Shown here: positions 19,058 through 28,346 of the stretch, piece after piece
Numbering within the stretch: position 1 is the stretch's first letter
Layout: each line of letters opens with the position of its first letter
NCBI RefSeq assembly: GCF_030348765.1
Contig: NZ_JAUCEU010000007.1
Coordinates: forward strand, 6,096,692-6,160,691
Length of the DNA stretch: 64,000 bases
Direction: 5' to 3'
Source: Neobacillus sp. CF12
GTDB lineage: Bacteria; Bacillota; Bacilli; Bacillales; Cytobacillaceae
Made by a program: the position numbers and the translations under genes
The notes under the pieces: generated by a model
Seen by the model: the letters and a program-made list of their open reading frames with translations, nothing else
The model's database searches: none
Told to the model about the DNA's origin: nothing

Positions 19058-21040
19058 ATGAAAAGACGGACAACAAATAATAAGAAAACGAATCGTAAAT
19101 GGAAGACTAGTAAAAGAACTAAGAAAAACTCCACAAAAAACCTAAAAAACTTAGATTATTTGAAAGAAGATTATGTTGAAAAAGGTTTAGATAAAATGCA
19201 GAATACCTTTGTTCTTTATCGCATTATTGGTAATGACCTCTATCCACGTCATCAAAAAGGACAAACACTTAGAAACCTTCAATTTATTTTAGAAAATGAA
19301 TCAGAATTAGAAAATTGCGAGAAAAGATGGATTGTTAACCGAATATTTGATAAAGAAGTAGAGCAAGCAATCATTGAAATATTAAAAAGATACAATCAAG
19401 AATTTATTCATATCCCTTTTCTTAAAGAAGAGTACAAAAATATTGAGTTAGACACGAGTTTCCTTCCTACTCCAAGCTATTTGGAGAGTAAAGAATATAT
19501 AAATATGAATCAAGAAAGAAGAAAAAGGATATTGACTGCCATCATTAGAAACAAAAATAAATATGTAATGAACGTAAATGGCGCTCGAAACACAGCATTA
19601 CGTGATGGAAGAACTAGAGCCAAATGGATTTTACCCTGGGATGGTAATTGCTTTGTCACTCAAACTGCTTGGCTGCAAATATGTTCTGATGTCTCTTCAA
19701 AACCACACCTAAAGTATTTTGCAGTTCCCATGACCAGAGTTTTAGATAATACACAACTTTTAGCAGATAACTTTATTCCTGTGCCGGTGGAAGAGCCGCA
19801 ATTAATTTTTAGAATGGATGCCAAAGAGGAATTTAATGAAGACTTTTGGTATGGCCGAAGAGATAAAGTTGAGTTATTATGGCGTCTAGGAATTTCAGGG
19901 AAGTGGGATAATTGGAAAGATGATTTCTGGGACAGTAACCGTTTACCCAGATCTGGAGAGGCAGGTCAATATGGCTTTGCAGGATGGGTTGCCCGTATGT
20001 TTTCGGGAATGAAATCACTTGAAAAAAATTCCAAGCAAAGGAATATCACACGATTTGAAGCCATTATTAAAACAACCCAATATTTGGATGAAGTAGTTTT
20101 TAAACATTCAAGTGAGTCTGATCTTCAAATCTATACGATGATAAAAAAAAAAGGTGAAATGAACCATGAGCAGGAAATAAAGAGGGACCTTTCATCGGAC
20201 AATGTAAAACAAACCCCTTTGGAACATTTGGATCAGGTTGATGATTATTTTGAAAACCTAAAAATTGATGGATATAACAAATCAAATGATGCAGAAGTTG
20301 CCTTTGCTATTTCGCTAAAAAGTAAAAGGTCATCCCGAAATTGGACAAGGGTTCAAAACAACTTAGCAAGAACACTAAGGTCAATCATAAACAATTCTGA
20401 CCAAAATTTTAGAATCGTCATTGCTGGTCATGAAAAACCAAATATAAAAGAAATGAACCATGAGCGTGTTACATGGCTGCCTGTTCGTTTCTCCCCTCCA
20501 ACCTCCATTCGTAAATATAGCAGTGACAAGTTTCGTAAACGTAGAGTGATTGGAGCCTTTTTAAGGAAAAGCGGGTTCTCAGGATACTTTATGCCTCTAG
20601 ATGCAGATGATTGGATTCACCATCGATTTGTAGAATTTATTAGATCCCATCCAATTATAGATGCATTTGTTATGAACACTGGTTGTATGGCGAATATAAA
20701 AAATAAACAGATATGGGTAAGGGAACGTTTTTATATTGGATGTGGAAGCAGTTCAGTTTTTTATTTTCGTAATAGTGATTTCCCTCGAACCTCTATGAAA
20801 AGAGATGTGATGAAGTCTAAATTTAAATGGGTAGTTCTACCACACGGGAAGGTAACAAATTATCTGAAAAATAAAAACTATAAAATGGTGAATTACCCTC
20901 TCGTTACCTGGGTTGTTGTACATGGGGACAACAATACGATGATGAAAAGAAAAATAAAAAGTTCCATTTCTGCAAGAAGTTATCATGCCATTTCTGAAAA
21001 TCTCCAGGATTGGTTTTATGATTATTTTAAAATAAAGTAG
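19058..21040 (+). CDS. Two-domain putative glycosyltransferase
   Basis: A 660-residue protein with three parts. Residues 1-35 are a Lys/Arg-rich tail (over a third basic). Residues about 48-360 form a domain opening with FVLYRIIGNDLYPRH and containing WVNRI-like strands and KWILPWDGNCF, where an aspartate sits as in a nucleotide-sugar site. Residues about 405-640 form a GT2-like domain: AISLKSKRSSRNW at its start, then FMPLDADDWIHHRF with the D-x-D-D motif. A Lys- and Asp-rich linker separates them. Two glycosyl-transfer sites in one chain could build an alternating polymer. Donor and acceptor are not visible. Confidence 0.75.
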   Translation: MKRRTTNNKKTNRKWKTSKRTKKNSTKNLKNLDYLKEDYVEKGLDKMQNTFVLYRIIGNDLYPRHQKGQTLRNLQFILENESELENCEKRWIVNRIFDKEVEQAIIEILKRYNQEFIHIPFLKEEYKNIELDTSFLPTPSYLESKEYINMNQERRKRILTAIIRNKNKYVMNVNGARNTALRDGRTRAKWILPWDGNCFVTQTAWLQICSDVSSKPHLKYFAVPMTRVLDNTQLLADNFIPVPVEEPQLIFRMDAKEEFNEDFWYGRRDKVELLWRLGISGKWDNWKDDFWDSNRLPRSGEAGQYGFAGWVARMFSGMKSLEKNSKQRNITRFEAIIKTTQYLDEVVFKHSSESDLQIYTMIKKKGEMNHEQEIKRDLSSDNVKQTPLEHLDQVDDYFENLKIDGYNKSNDAEVAFAISLKSKRSSRNWTRVQNNLARTLRSIINNSDQNFRIVIAGHEKPNIKEMNHERVTWLPVRFSPPTSIRKYSSDKFRKRRVIGAFLRKSGFSGYFMPLDADDWIHHRFVEFIRSHPIIDAFVMNTGCMANIKNKQIWVRERFYIGCGSSSVFYFRNSDFPRTSMKRDVMKSKFKWVVLPHGKVTNYLKNKNYKMVNYPLVTWVVVHGDNNTMMKRKIKSSISARSYHAISENLQDWFYDYFKIK

Positions 21041-21074
21041 AATGGGTTAGCCAATAAAAGGTTAAGTACTTTAT

Positions 21075-21104
21075 AAGCATCTATTATATATAGGTGCTTT
21101 TTTG
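21075..21104 (+). terminator. Intrinsic terminator
   Basis: Stem AAGCATCTAT (21075-21084) with ATAGGTGCTT (21090-21099), then a T-rich tail. It ends the two-gene glycosyltransferase unit. Confidence 0.75.
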
Positions 21105-21134
21105 TTATTTTTTTATTCTAGGGAAACTGCCGTG

Positions 21135-21161
21135 ACAATGGATATATTTTTGCATGTAATA
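21135..21161 (+). promoter_or_regulatory. Putative sigma-K promoter
   Basis: AC at 21135-21136 lies 16 bases before CATGTAATA (21153-21161), which matches sigma-K CATAnnnTA at all but one position. It is 41 bases before the next ATP-grasp gene. Confidence 0.4.
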
Positions 21162-21202
21162 ATAAGGAAACTTTTTAGGTTTTTTTAGCGGAGGTAAATC
21201 CA

Positions 21203-22513
21203 ATGGTTTTTATACGTCTACAAAAGAATCAAGATACAATCAATATTTCTATGAAACTGATAGAAAAATACAGGATTGTTTCTCAAAGAATCATTTTAAA
21301 AATTGGCGGATATTCTAGGGAGCTGGCAGTGAATATCCATGAGGAATTGCCAGAAGACACAATAGGTGTTCCGCCTATGCAAAATGGACTTACGCTGCCA
21401 GAGGATATACCTTATGAGTTGGTCATCGACGGGCGAGTACTATCCTTGGGCCCTGTCATTGCGTTTGTTGCTTACTTAAAGCCTAGTGAATTAACCCCTA
21501 AGAGATTAGATAGGCTAAAAGGTCGTTTTTCTGAATATCAAAGTATTAACGGCATTATCTATGTTTGTGCTGCAAGAGGTATAGATATCGAAAAAAAACA
21601 AATTGAAGGATATTATTATAATCCACTAGGAGAAAATTCTGCCACACGTTGGATTTATGGAATTTTCCCTTATCCAAATGTCGTGTATAAACGGCATCCC
21701 ATTGATACTGTTAGATATAATGATTTAATTTCCCAAATTGGTGACAGGGTTATTAACTCTTATTATTTTTGTAAAGGGGAACTGCCGGATTATGCATCAA
21801 GGAATGAAAGTTTGAAAGAGGTTTTTCCCGAAACGGAGAAGTTTACAGGATTCGAACAACTTAATTTGATGTTAAAAAAGCATCAGACTGTCTATATAAA
21901 ACCTCCTCAAGGTGAAGGAGGCAGAGGGATATTCAATGTAACTATGGATGTCCAGGGAAATTATGTCTTTGTTAATCAAAATGACATAAAAACGGTTATT
22001 AGCGAACTAACTGATCTAAATCTGTTCTTGGGGAAGTTTATTCGTCGGAAATACATCATACAACAAGGTGTATCCACCACGATAGGAGATAGAAATGTTG
22101 ACTTTAGAGTATATATGCAAAAAAATGGGTTAAAACAGTGGGAATGTCAAGGCATGATCGGCAGAGTGGCAAAGAAAGACAAGATTGTTACCAATTTAAA
22201 ATATGTTGAAAAACTCATGATGGGCCTTGAAGCGATTAAATTATTGTTTGGAATCAATCATCAAGAAGCAGTACAGATTCAAACGAAAATCTATGATAAA
22301 TGTAAAAAAGTTTGTATAGAATTAGATAAATGTGTAGGAACATACGGGGATGTAGCAATCGATTGTATTGTTGATCAAGATAAAAATGTGTGGATTTTAG
22401 AAGTGAATAAACGGTACGGCTATGATAGCCTGGCTAAAGTGAAGAATTATACCTTAAGGAGACTTTTATTTGTAACACCTTTTCGCTATGCGAAAGCTTT
22501 AGCCGGATTTTAG
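21203..22513 (+). CDS. YheC/YheD-family ATP-grasp protein
   Basis: A 436-residue YheD-like protein with the N-terminal beta domain (to about 95, ending LSLGPVIAFVAYL) and an ATP-grasp. Residues for ATP binding are in VYIKPPQGEGGRGIF. The rest of the pattern is YIIQQGVSTT, DFRVYMQKNG, and VWILEVNKRYG with metal-binding Glu and Asn. GGAGG lies before the ATG and a sigma-K-like site before that. It opens a second plus-strand unit: two ATP-grasp genes, a Mur ligase, then another ATP-grasp gene, with 10-42 base gaps. That spacing argues that the products act together. Confidence 0.88.
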   Translation: MVFIRLQKNQDTINISMKLIEKYRIVSQRIILKIGGYSRELAVNIHEELPEDTIGVPPMQNGLTLPEDIPYELVIDGRVLSLGPVIAFVAYLKPSELTPKRLDRLKGRFSEYQSINGIIYVCAARGIDIEKKQIEGYYYNPLGENSATRWIYGIFPYPNVVYKRHPIDTVRYNDLISQIGDRVINSYYFCKGELPDYASRNESLKEVFPETEKFTGFEQLNLMLKKHQTVYIKPPQGEGGRGIFNVTMDVQGNYVFVNQNDIKTVISELTDLNLFLGKFIRRKYIIQQGVSTTIGDRNVDFRVYMQKNGLKQWECQGMIGRVAKKDKIVTNLKYVEKLMMGLEAIKLLFGINHQEAVQIQTKIYDKCKKVCIELDKCVGTYGDVAIDCIVDQDKNVWILEVNKRYGYDSLAKVKNYTLRRLLFVTPFRYAKALAGF

Positions 22514-22533
22514 TAAAAAAGGAGATTAGGAAT

Positions 22534-23604
22534 ATGAATGCTCCGACCATTGGAATATTAGTAGATGGGTTGATATATAGTGGAATTAAGACGAACAGGT
22601 CTTATTTTGAACATATCAGTTTTTATGAAGAAGCCTGTATCCAATTTGGGCTGTGTCCTTGCTTTTTTCGGTTAAAAGATATAACGATTGAGACTGATCA
22701 GATTAGTGCGTTAGTTAAAGGTAACAAGGGAAAATATGAATTGAAAACCATCACCATACCCAAAATAATTCATAATCGAGGACTTTTTTTTAGGAATGAA
22801 TCAAAGGTAAAGATAAAGAACCTTCAGAAAACGGGGGTTATTATTTTTAATGATTGGAACCGATATGGAAAATGGGACATTCATACTATTCTTATGAAAA
22901 ATGAAGAGTTGCAGCCCCATTTGCCTGAAACGAAAGCAGCAAGTTCGGTAAATTTCATCGAAATGATGGAGAAGCATAATGAACTAATCATTAAGCCGAA
23001 TAGTGGAAGTCTAGGCGGCGGGGTTGTTATGGTCGAAAAAAAGGATAGTGAACGTTGGGAAGTTTGTACCAACCAGAAGAGAGAGACTTTTGCGAACGAA
23101 TGGCCAGAAATCATTCGTAAAAAGGTCACAAATAAAAATTACATCATTCAGGAACGAATTTCACTTGCTGAGTATCAAGAAAGTCCTTTTGATTTACGTG
23201 TTTCCGTTCAAAAAAATGGATTAGGAGAATGGCAGGTAACTGGTGTGGTTGGAAAGGTTGCTAAAAAAGGAAATTATGTAACAAATGTTGCAAAAGGTGG
23301 TACCTGTAAAACGCTTACTGAACTATTAAATGATTTTTCTCACTGGGACATTAACGAAGTCTACCAATCAATTGAAGAACTTTCCATTAAAGCGGTAACT
23401 GAATTAAATAAGTATTTCCCTAACCTTGCAGATGTTGGGCTGGATATTGGTTTAACGAATGAAGGATTTCCCATGTTTATTGAATGTAATGGCCGCGATC
23501 TTAGAATAACATTTGGAAAAGCTAAAATGCATGAAGTATGGAAAGCAACATATACAACACCAATCAGTTATGCGCGGTATCTTTTTGATTCCAAGATTGA
23601 TTAG
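22534..23604 (+). CDS. YheC/YheD-family ATP-grasp protein (YheC length)
   Basis: A 356-residue protein with the length and start of YheC (TIGILVDGLIYSG). A Rossmann-like N-terminal domain (about 1-120) contains IIHNRGLFFRN and IIFNDWNRYGKW. The ATP-grasp has LIIKPNSGSLGGGVVMV, YIIQERISLA, DLRVSVQKNG and MFIECNGRDLR, keeping Glu and Asn. AAAGGAG precedes the ATG. The gene ends ten bases before the Mur ligase start. YheC-type and YheD-type members side by side repeat the pairing seen in B. subtilis. Confidence 0.9.
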   Translation: MNAPTIGILVDGLIYSGIKTNRSYFEHISFYEEACIQFGLCPCFFRLKDITIETDQISALVKGNKGKYELKTITIPKIIHNRGLFFRNESKVKIKNLQKTGVIIFNDWNRYGKWDIHTILMKNEELQPHLPETKAASSVNFIEMMEKHNELIIKPNSGSLGGGVVMVEKKDSERWEVCTNQKRETFANEWPEIIRKKVTNKNYIIQERISLAEYQESPFDLRVSVQKNGLGEWQVTGVVGKVAKKGNYVTNVAKGGTCKTLTELLNDFSHWDINEVYQSIEELSIKAVTELNKYFPNLADVGLDIGLTNEGFPMFIECNGRDLRITFGKAKMHEVWKATYTTPISYARYLFDSKID

Positions 23605-23614
23605 GAGTAATTTT

Positions 23615-25000
23615 ATGAAGACTCTCAAACTTGCAGATATTGTTGAAGTGATAAATGGCCAAATGATTCAAGGAAACGCTGAATTTGAAATAAACAAGGT
23701 TGCAAAATTAATAAAAAATATCAGCGAATATTCTATTTATTTTAATGTGAATAAAAAAAGTATAAGTTCTGATTCCTTAGTGGGAAAAACGAATTATACA
23801 ATTGTAACTGAAAATATGGAAATTCTTAGTATGGTTGATAAATCGGCATCGGTTATATTGGTTGCGGATGGTAAGAAGTCATATTACCAATTTATCGAAT
23901 ATTACCGAAACCTTTTTTCTATTCCAGTGATTGGCGTTACAGGAACATGCGGAAAAACAACCACAAAGGATATGATTAAGCATATTTTAAAACAATACTT
24001 ACAAGTTCATTCCACAATGCTTAGTCAAAATGGCCTTCATTTAAATTTACACTATTTAATGGGGATTAATGAACAAACAGAAGCGGCAGTTTTTGAAATG
24101 GGGGTAGCCTATCCCGGAAATATTAGGTCAAGCGGAAGATATTTTAAACCAACGATCGGAATTATAACAAATATCGGTGAAGCACATCTAGAGGGATGCA
24201 AAACGTTAGAAAAATATATAAGAGCAAAGGGAGAAATGTTAGAAGTTCTTTCTGAAAACGGAACATTAATTATTAATGCTGATGATACAAATATAAAAAG
24301 ATTACCAACCGGTTTATTCAAAGGAAGTGTTCTTTCATTCGGTCAGTATCAGAAAGCCGATTTTAGAGCAGATACGATTCGATATGAAGATGACAGAATG
24401 GTATATACATTACATGTTAATAAAGTCCAATATGAAGTGGTAATCCCAGGATATGGCGAGCACAATGTTTATAACAGTCTAGCAGCCATCGCAGCAGTAA
24501 GTTTAATAGGTATCCCAATCCAAGATGCAATTGATAGATTGAAGACGTTTAAAACAATGGAGCGTCATGTGAAACTGTATCACTCAAAAGGAATTTCCGT
24601 TATTGACGATACATGGAGCTGTAATCCTAGTTCAGTATTGTCAGCCTTAGAAGTTCTTAAAAAAGTTTCGAATGGTAAAAAAGAGGTTCTTGTTCTAGGT
24701 AAAATGCAGCGTCTAGGATCACAATTAACAAATCAACACCTCAAAATGGGGGAAACGATTATGGACTACGGTGAAGTAGATCATTTAATTACCATTGGTC
24801 CCTCAGCAAAGTTAACAGGTGAAAACGCTATTCGCTTAGGGATGGACCCAAGCAAGGTTCATTCCGTTGCAAATGCTGATCAATTAGAATCCAAATTAGC
24901 CGAGATTCATACGGAGGAGATGATAATACTCTTTAAAATGTCACTTGGCAAAATGGACCCTGCCTACCGAAGGGTCATAGAAAAATACCGATTTACTTAA
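23615..25000 (+). CDS. MurF-like Mur ligase family protein
   Basis: A 461-residue Mur ligase. ATG 23615 follows TAGGAGT. It has an N-terminal substrate-binding domain (1-100) and an ATPase domain with P-loop VTGTCGKTTTKDM (Lys114). AVFEMGVAYPGNI follows, the Glu that binds Mg in MurF. The C-terminal domain has DDTWSCNPSSVLSAL and a Gly-Lys-Met strand. MurF proper joins D-Ala-D-Ala to a UDP-MurNAc tripeptide. Here the P-loop has Thr-Cys where housekeeping MurF usually has Ser-Asn/Thr, and the gene sits among ATP-grasp ligases, far from a mur cluster. I infer a specialised amide-bond enzyme of the spore envelope. An ATP-grasp plus Mur-ligase pair recalls the two halves of cyanophycin synthetase. 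Confidence 0.85.
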   Translation: MKTLKLADIVEVINGQMIQGNAEFEINKVAKLIKNISEYSIYFNVNKKSISSDSLVGKTNYTIVTENMEILSMVDKSASVILVADGKKSYYQFIEYYRNLFSIPVIGVTGTCGKTTTKDMIKHILKQYLQVHSTMLSQNGLHLNLHYLMGINEQTEAAVFEMGVAYPGNIRSSGRYFKPTIGIITNIGEAHLEGCKTLEKYIRAKGEMLEVLSENGTLIINADDTNIKRLPTGLFKGSVLSFGQYQKADFRADTIRYEDDRMVYTLHVNKVQYEVVIPGYGEHNVYNSLAAIAAVSLIGIPIQDAIDRLKTFKTMERHVKLYHSKGISVIDDTWSCNPSSVLSALEVLKKVSNGKKEVLVLGKMQRLGSQLTNQHLKMGETIMDYGEVDHLITIGPSAKLTGENAIRLGMDPSKVHSVANADQLESKLAEIHTEEMIILFKMSLGKMDPAYRRVIEKYRFT

Positions 25001-25042
25001 ATATTCTTCATAGACTAATTTAAACACTTTTCAAGGGATGTG

Positions 25043-26068
25043 ATGAATTTGCAAGGTATCGGTATGCTCCACAACCGGGAAAATCCTGCAGATGTAAAAA
25101 AGGCGTATCCCTTTGCGGCCGTTGCGAAAATGGAGGGGATTCACTTTTTTTACTTCTCATTTAAGAATGTGGACTTTGACAACATGAAGATTAATGGTTG
25201 GATGTATGAGGAAGGAAAGTGGATTCGAAAAAAAGTAGATTTTCCTGCTGTTGTAATAAACAGCTGTAATCCTAAAACGGAGAACCAGTCAAAAATAGTA
25301 AAGAAGTTAAAAAAATATACCATTTTTACAAGCTTTCCTGTAGGGAACAAAATGAAAGTCTATAAAAAAGTAAAAAAAGCAAAAGTGTTCGCCTCTTATT
25401 TAATCCCTTCCACGACTCTACTCATGTCAGAGGAAATTATTTCATTTCTAGAAAATCAGCACAGAGCCGTAATAAAACCTTTATCTGGTAATCATGGGAA
25501 AAAGGTGTTTTTTATCGAAAAAACGGAGGAACAGTATAAAGTAACAGAAGGATTCAACACAATGTACATGAATGAAAAAGAACTTAACAGATACTTTCAG
25601 CCTATTTTGTCAGCACAAAAGTTTCTGATGCAACCTTTCATTGAATGTAAAACAAAAAATGGTCTTACGTATGATTTTAGATTACATGTTCAAAAAAATG
25701 GTGCAGGGCAATGGGAAATCACCTTAATTTATCCACGAATTAGTGGAAATGCAAAAATGATAAGTAATATTAGTAGTGGTGGCTACCGGGGAGAATTAGC
25801 CTCCTTTTTAAAAGCTGAATTTGATGAAGATTCAAAAAAGGTGAAGGAAAGCCTCGAGGCTTTTGCTTTATCCTTTCCTGCGCATTTTGATACTTTATAT
25901 GAACATTCCTTTGATGAGCTAGGTTTAGATGTAGCGATTGATGCAAACCAAAGACTGTGGTTATTTGAAGTGAATTGGAGACCAGGTTCAAAAAATAGAG
26001 AATTTGACGTTGCCAAACGCCTTATTCCTTATTGTAAATTTCTTATAAATGAAATTGGTATAAGGTAA
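25043..26068 (+). CDS. YheC/YheD-family ATP-grasp protein
   Basis: A 341-residue, more diverged YheC-like protein (ATG 25043 behind AAGGGA; GTG 25040 is an alternative). The N-terminal domain (IGMLHNRENPADV, PAVVINSCNP) precedes an ATP-grasp with AVIKPLSGNHGKKVFFI, FLMQPFIECKT, DFRLHVQKNG and LWLFEVNWRPGSK. Metal ligands are intact. The position where most relatives read QQRIPL here reads MQPFIE, so substrate contacts may differ. It ends the unit with the Mur ligase and lies 38 bases before a D-Ala-D-Ala carboxypeptidase. Confidence 0.87.
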   Translation: MNLQGIGMLHNRENPADVKKAYPFAAVAKMEGIHFFYFSFKNVDFDNMKINGWMYEEGKWIRKKVDFPAVVINSCNPKTENQSKIVKKLKKYTIFTSFPVGNKMKVYKKVKKAKVFASYLIPSTTLLMSEEIISFLENQHRAVIKPLSGNHGKKVFFIEKTEEQYKVTEGFNTMYMNEKELNRYFQPILSAQKFLMQPFIECKTKNGLTYDFRLHVQKNGAGQWEITLIYPRISGNAKMISNISSGGYRGELASFLKAEFDEDSKKVKESLEAFALSFPAHFDTLYEHSFDELGLDVAIDANQRLWLFEVNWRPGSKNREFDVAKRLIPYCKFLINEIGIR

Positions 26069-26106
26069 GATTTTTTTAGCTTGTTTTAGAATAAGTTGTA
26101 CAGGGA

Positions 26107-27612
26107 ATGATATCTACTAAAAAACAATCTAGGAAGTGGAATCATTTGAACATAATGCAAAAAAGTGGCATCAGAATCTTGTTATTTTTATTATTGGCGG
26201 CATTGATACCGCCTTCTACATATTCATACGCAAATGAATCAGGTCAATTAGTAAAAGCAGAGATTAGTAAACTCTTACAGGAAGAGCCACTTTTAAATGG
26301 AGCGCTTGCAGGAATAAGCATTCGTTCCGCAAAAACTGGGGAAGTTTTATATGAGCATAATGGGGATGTCCGTATGAGACCTGCCTCAAATATGAAGCTC
26401 TTAACATCAGCAGCAGCCTTGTCGGTCTTAGGAGAGAAACATGTATTTAGAACAGAAATCAGATTAGATGGAAAGAGGTACGGAAATATACTAAAGGGGA
26501 ATCTGTATATAAAAGGATTTGGTGATCCCACACTTTTAAAAGAAGATTTAACACTTTTGGCTAAGGATATTGCCCATTCCGGTGGGATTAAAAACATCGA
26601 GGGAGATCTAATAGCGGACGACAGTTGGTTCGACAAGGTTCGTTTATCTCCAGACTTAATTTGGAGTGATGAGTACGCTTATTATGGAGCGCAAATTTCA
26701 GCTCTCACAGTTTCACCAAATAAAGATTTTGATTCTGGAACCATCATTGTCGAGGTATCTCCAGGTTTGAAAGTAGGCGATCCCGCACAAATTAAGCTCT
26801 CACACAAAACAAACTATGTAAAAATCGTTAATCAAGCAGTGACTATGTCACCGGATGGAGAGAAAAATCTAACAATAGAACGAAACCACGCTTCTAATAC
26901 CATCCTTGTGAAAGGGTTTCTACCAATTGGGGCAAAAGTCGAGAAAGAATGGATAGCAGTTTGGGAACCGACTCAATTTGTTCTTGACCTCTTTAAGCAA
27001 GAATTAGCAAAACAAGGAATCAAACTTTCGGGAACATCTAGGGTTGGTGATACACCAATGGAGGCCGATATTCTTACTAGTCATCGTTCTCTCCCATTAT
27101 CGGAACTTCTCATCCCTTTTATGAAGCTTAGCAATAACGGACATGCGGAAATCTTAATTAAAGAAATGGGAAAAGTAAGAAAAGGAGAAGGAAGTTGGGA
27201 AAAAGGGATAGAAGTGTTAAACGAACAACTGCCTAAATTAGGTGTGAATCCAGATACATTAGTGATCAGAGATGGCTCAGGCATTTCACATGTAAACTTA
27301 ATTCCAGCTAACGAAATTTCTAAGCTATTATATACTGTTCAGAAGGAAAAATGGTTTCCTGCTTTTTTGAAATCTTTGCCAGTAGCTGGTAAGCGTGACA
27401 GGATGGTGGGAGGAACCTTGAGAAAAAGAATGGACGGCTTGGACGTTAAAGCAAAAACAGGAACCATTTCTACTGTTTCTACCTTATCCGGTTATGTAGA
27501 AACAAAAAAAGGAGAAATACTTATTTTTTCCATTCTATTAAATAATCTGGTTGATGAGGAAAAAGGAAAAGAAATCGAAGATCGTATCGTTCATCAATTA
27601 GCAAATACGTAA
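26107..27612 (+). CDS. D-alanyl-D-alanine carboxypeptidase, PBP4 (S13) family
   Basis: A 501-residue class C low-molecular-mass penicillin-binding protein that trims or cleaves peptidoglycan peptides outside the membrane. An N-terminal hydrophobic segment (about 20-40) acts as a signal peptide. Catalytic motifs are Ser-x-x-Lys in RPASNMKLL, Ser-x-Asn in KLSNNGHAE, and KTG in VKAKTGTIS. The large insert typical of the S13 family separates the first two. The start is uncertain: a TTG at 26146 has a better site (AGGAAGTGG), and the ATG at 26107 overlaps its AGGGA. Its place after the Mur ligase and ATP-grasp genes suggests a cortex or envelope role. Confidence 0.9.
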   Translation: MISTKKQSRKWNHLNIMQKSGIRILLFLLLAALIPPSTYSYANESGQLVKAEISKLLQEEPLLNGALAGISIRSAKTGEVLYEHNGDVRMRPASNMKLLTSAAALSVLGEKHVFRTEIRLDGKRYGNILKGNLYIKGFGDPTLLKEDLTLLAKDIAHSGGIKNIEGDLIADDSWFDKVRLSPDLIWSDEYAYYGAQISALTVSPNKDFDSGTIIVEVSPGLKVGDPAQIKLSHKTNYVKIVNQAVTMSPDGEKNLTIERNHASNTILVKGFLPIGAKVEKEWIAVWEPTQFVLDLFKQELAKQGIKLSGTSRVGDTPMEADILTSHRSLPLSELLIPFMKLSNNGHAEILIKEMGKVRKGEGSWEKGIEVLNEQLPKLGVNPDTLVIRDGSGISHVNLIPANEISKLLYTVQKEKWFPAFLKSLPVAGKRDRMVGGTLRKRMDGLDVKAKTGTISTVSTLSGYVETKKGEILIFSILLNNLVDEEKGKEIEDRIVHQLANT

Positions 27613-27615
27613 ATC

Positions 27616-27643
27616 AAAAATCCCTGAAAAAGGGATTTTTTTA
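27616..27643 (+). terminator. Intrinsic terminator
   Basis: AAAAATCCCT (27616-27625) pairs with AGGGATTTTT (27631-27640), followed by further T residues. Confidence 0.85.
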
Positions 27644-27737
27644 TTAAATTGAAAAAACATGTACTCAAAACTACGGTTACCTATTAAAATATAGTAAATA
27701 TAAACTGGTATAAAATAACTAGGTGCGAGGTGAGAGC

Positions 27738-28244
27738 ATGAAAATGGAAGTAGGTGATCTCCTTTTTGTGAAAGGTGATTGTTATCAAAGTCGTTTTATT
27801 CGTTTCTTCTTAAAATCCGATTATACGCATGTTACCATTGCAATGGATGATACACATATTTGTGAGGTTGATATTTTTACAACGATGAAAGTAATGAAAA
27901 ACCCTTATACAGAGTTTAGCTTGGATCGATTAAATCGCAAATTAACAAATGATGAAAAAGAGGAATTAAGAAACTTCTTACTAGAAAAATGCAGAACCTC
28001 TAAGGGGTATGACTGGTGGAGACTTTTATCCATTGGGATTAAAAAATATTTTCGTTGGAATATCATTGTTCATGAACAAGATCGCTATATCTGTTCAGAA
28101 ATTATTGATAAAGCCTATCAACATATTGGGATAGATTTGGTCAAAGAACGAGTTACAGGAGATGTCACACCGATACATATAATGGATTCTAAGTTGATAA
28201 GTCTGGTACATTCCAAATACAAGATTGATAGTATAAGTGGATGA
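27738..28244 (+). CDS. NlpC/P60-like (permuted papain, YiiX type) hydrolase
   Basis: A 168-residue protein of the permuted papain-fold group (YiiX/YebB-like), which cleaves or transfers amide or ester bonds. The order is reversed from classical papain: the His comes first (SDYTHVTIAMDD, about 34) and the Cys later (YICSEIIDKAYQHIG, about 114). The opening GDLLFVKG is the usual first strand. ATG 27738 follows GAGGTGA. There is no signal peptide, so it acts in the cytosol or mother cell. It is 102 bases ahead of the CARF-HEPN pair, on the same strand. Substrate unknown. Confidence 0.78.
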   Translation: MKMEVGDLLFVKGDCYQSRFIRFFLKSDYTHVTIAMDDTHICEVDIFTTMKVMKNPYTEFSLDRLNRKLTNDEKEELRNFLLEKCRTSKGYDWWRLLSIGIKKYFRWNIIVHEQDRYICSEIIDKAYQHIGIDLVKERVTGDVTPIHIMDSKLISLVHSKYKIDSISG

Positions 28245-28297
28245 AGGGATTTAATCTAAACCAATTTTAAATTATACTGATAAATGTCATTACATTA

Positions 28298-28318
28298 CCA
28301 GCCAAAAGTTTTGGTTGG
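28298..28318. promoter_or_regulatory. Inverted repeat before the CARF-HEPN pair
   Basis: CCAGCCAAAA (28298-28307) and TTTTGGTTGG (28309-28318) form a 10-bp dyad with one G-T pair and a one-base centre. It lies 28 bases before the first CARF-HEPN start. No T-tract follows, so an operator is likelier than a terminator. Confidence 0.4.
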
Positions 28319-28346
28319 CAGGAAACTTACGTTAATAGGAGAATAG

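Noticed and set aside
28298..28318. Terminator for the papain-fold hydrolase gene
   Set aside because: The inverted repeat is not followed by T residues.
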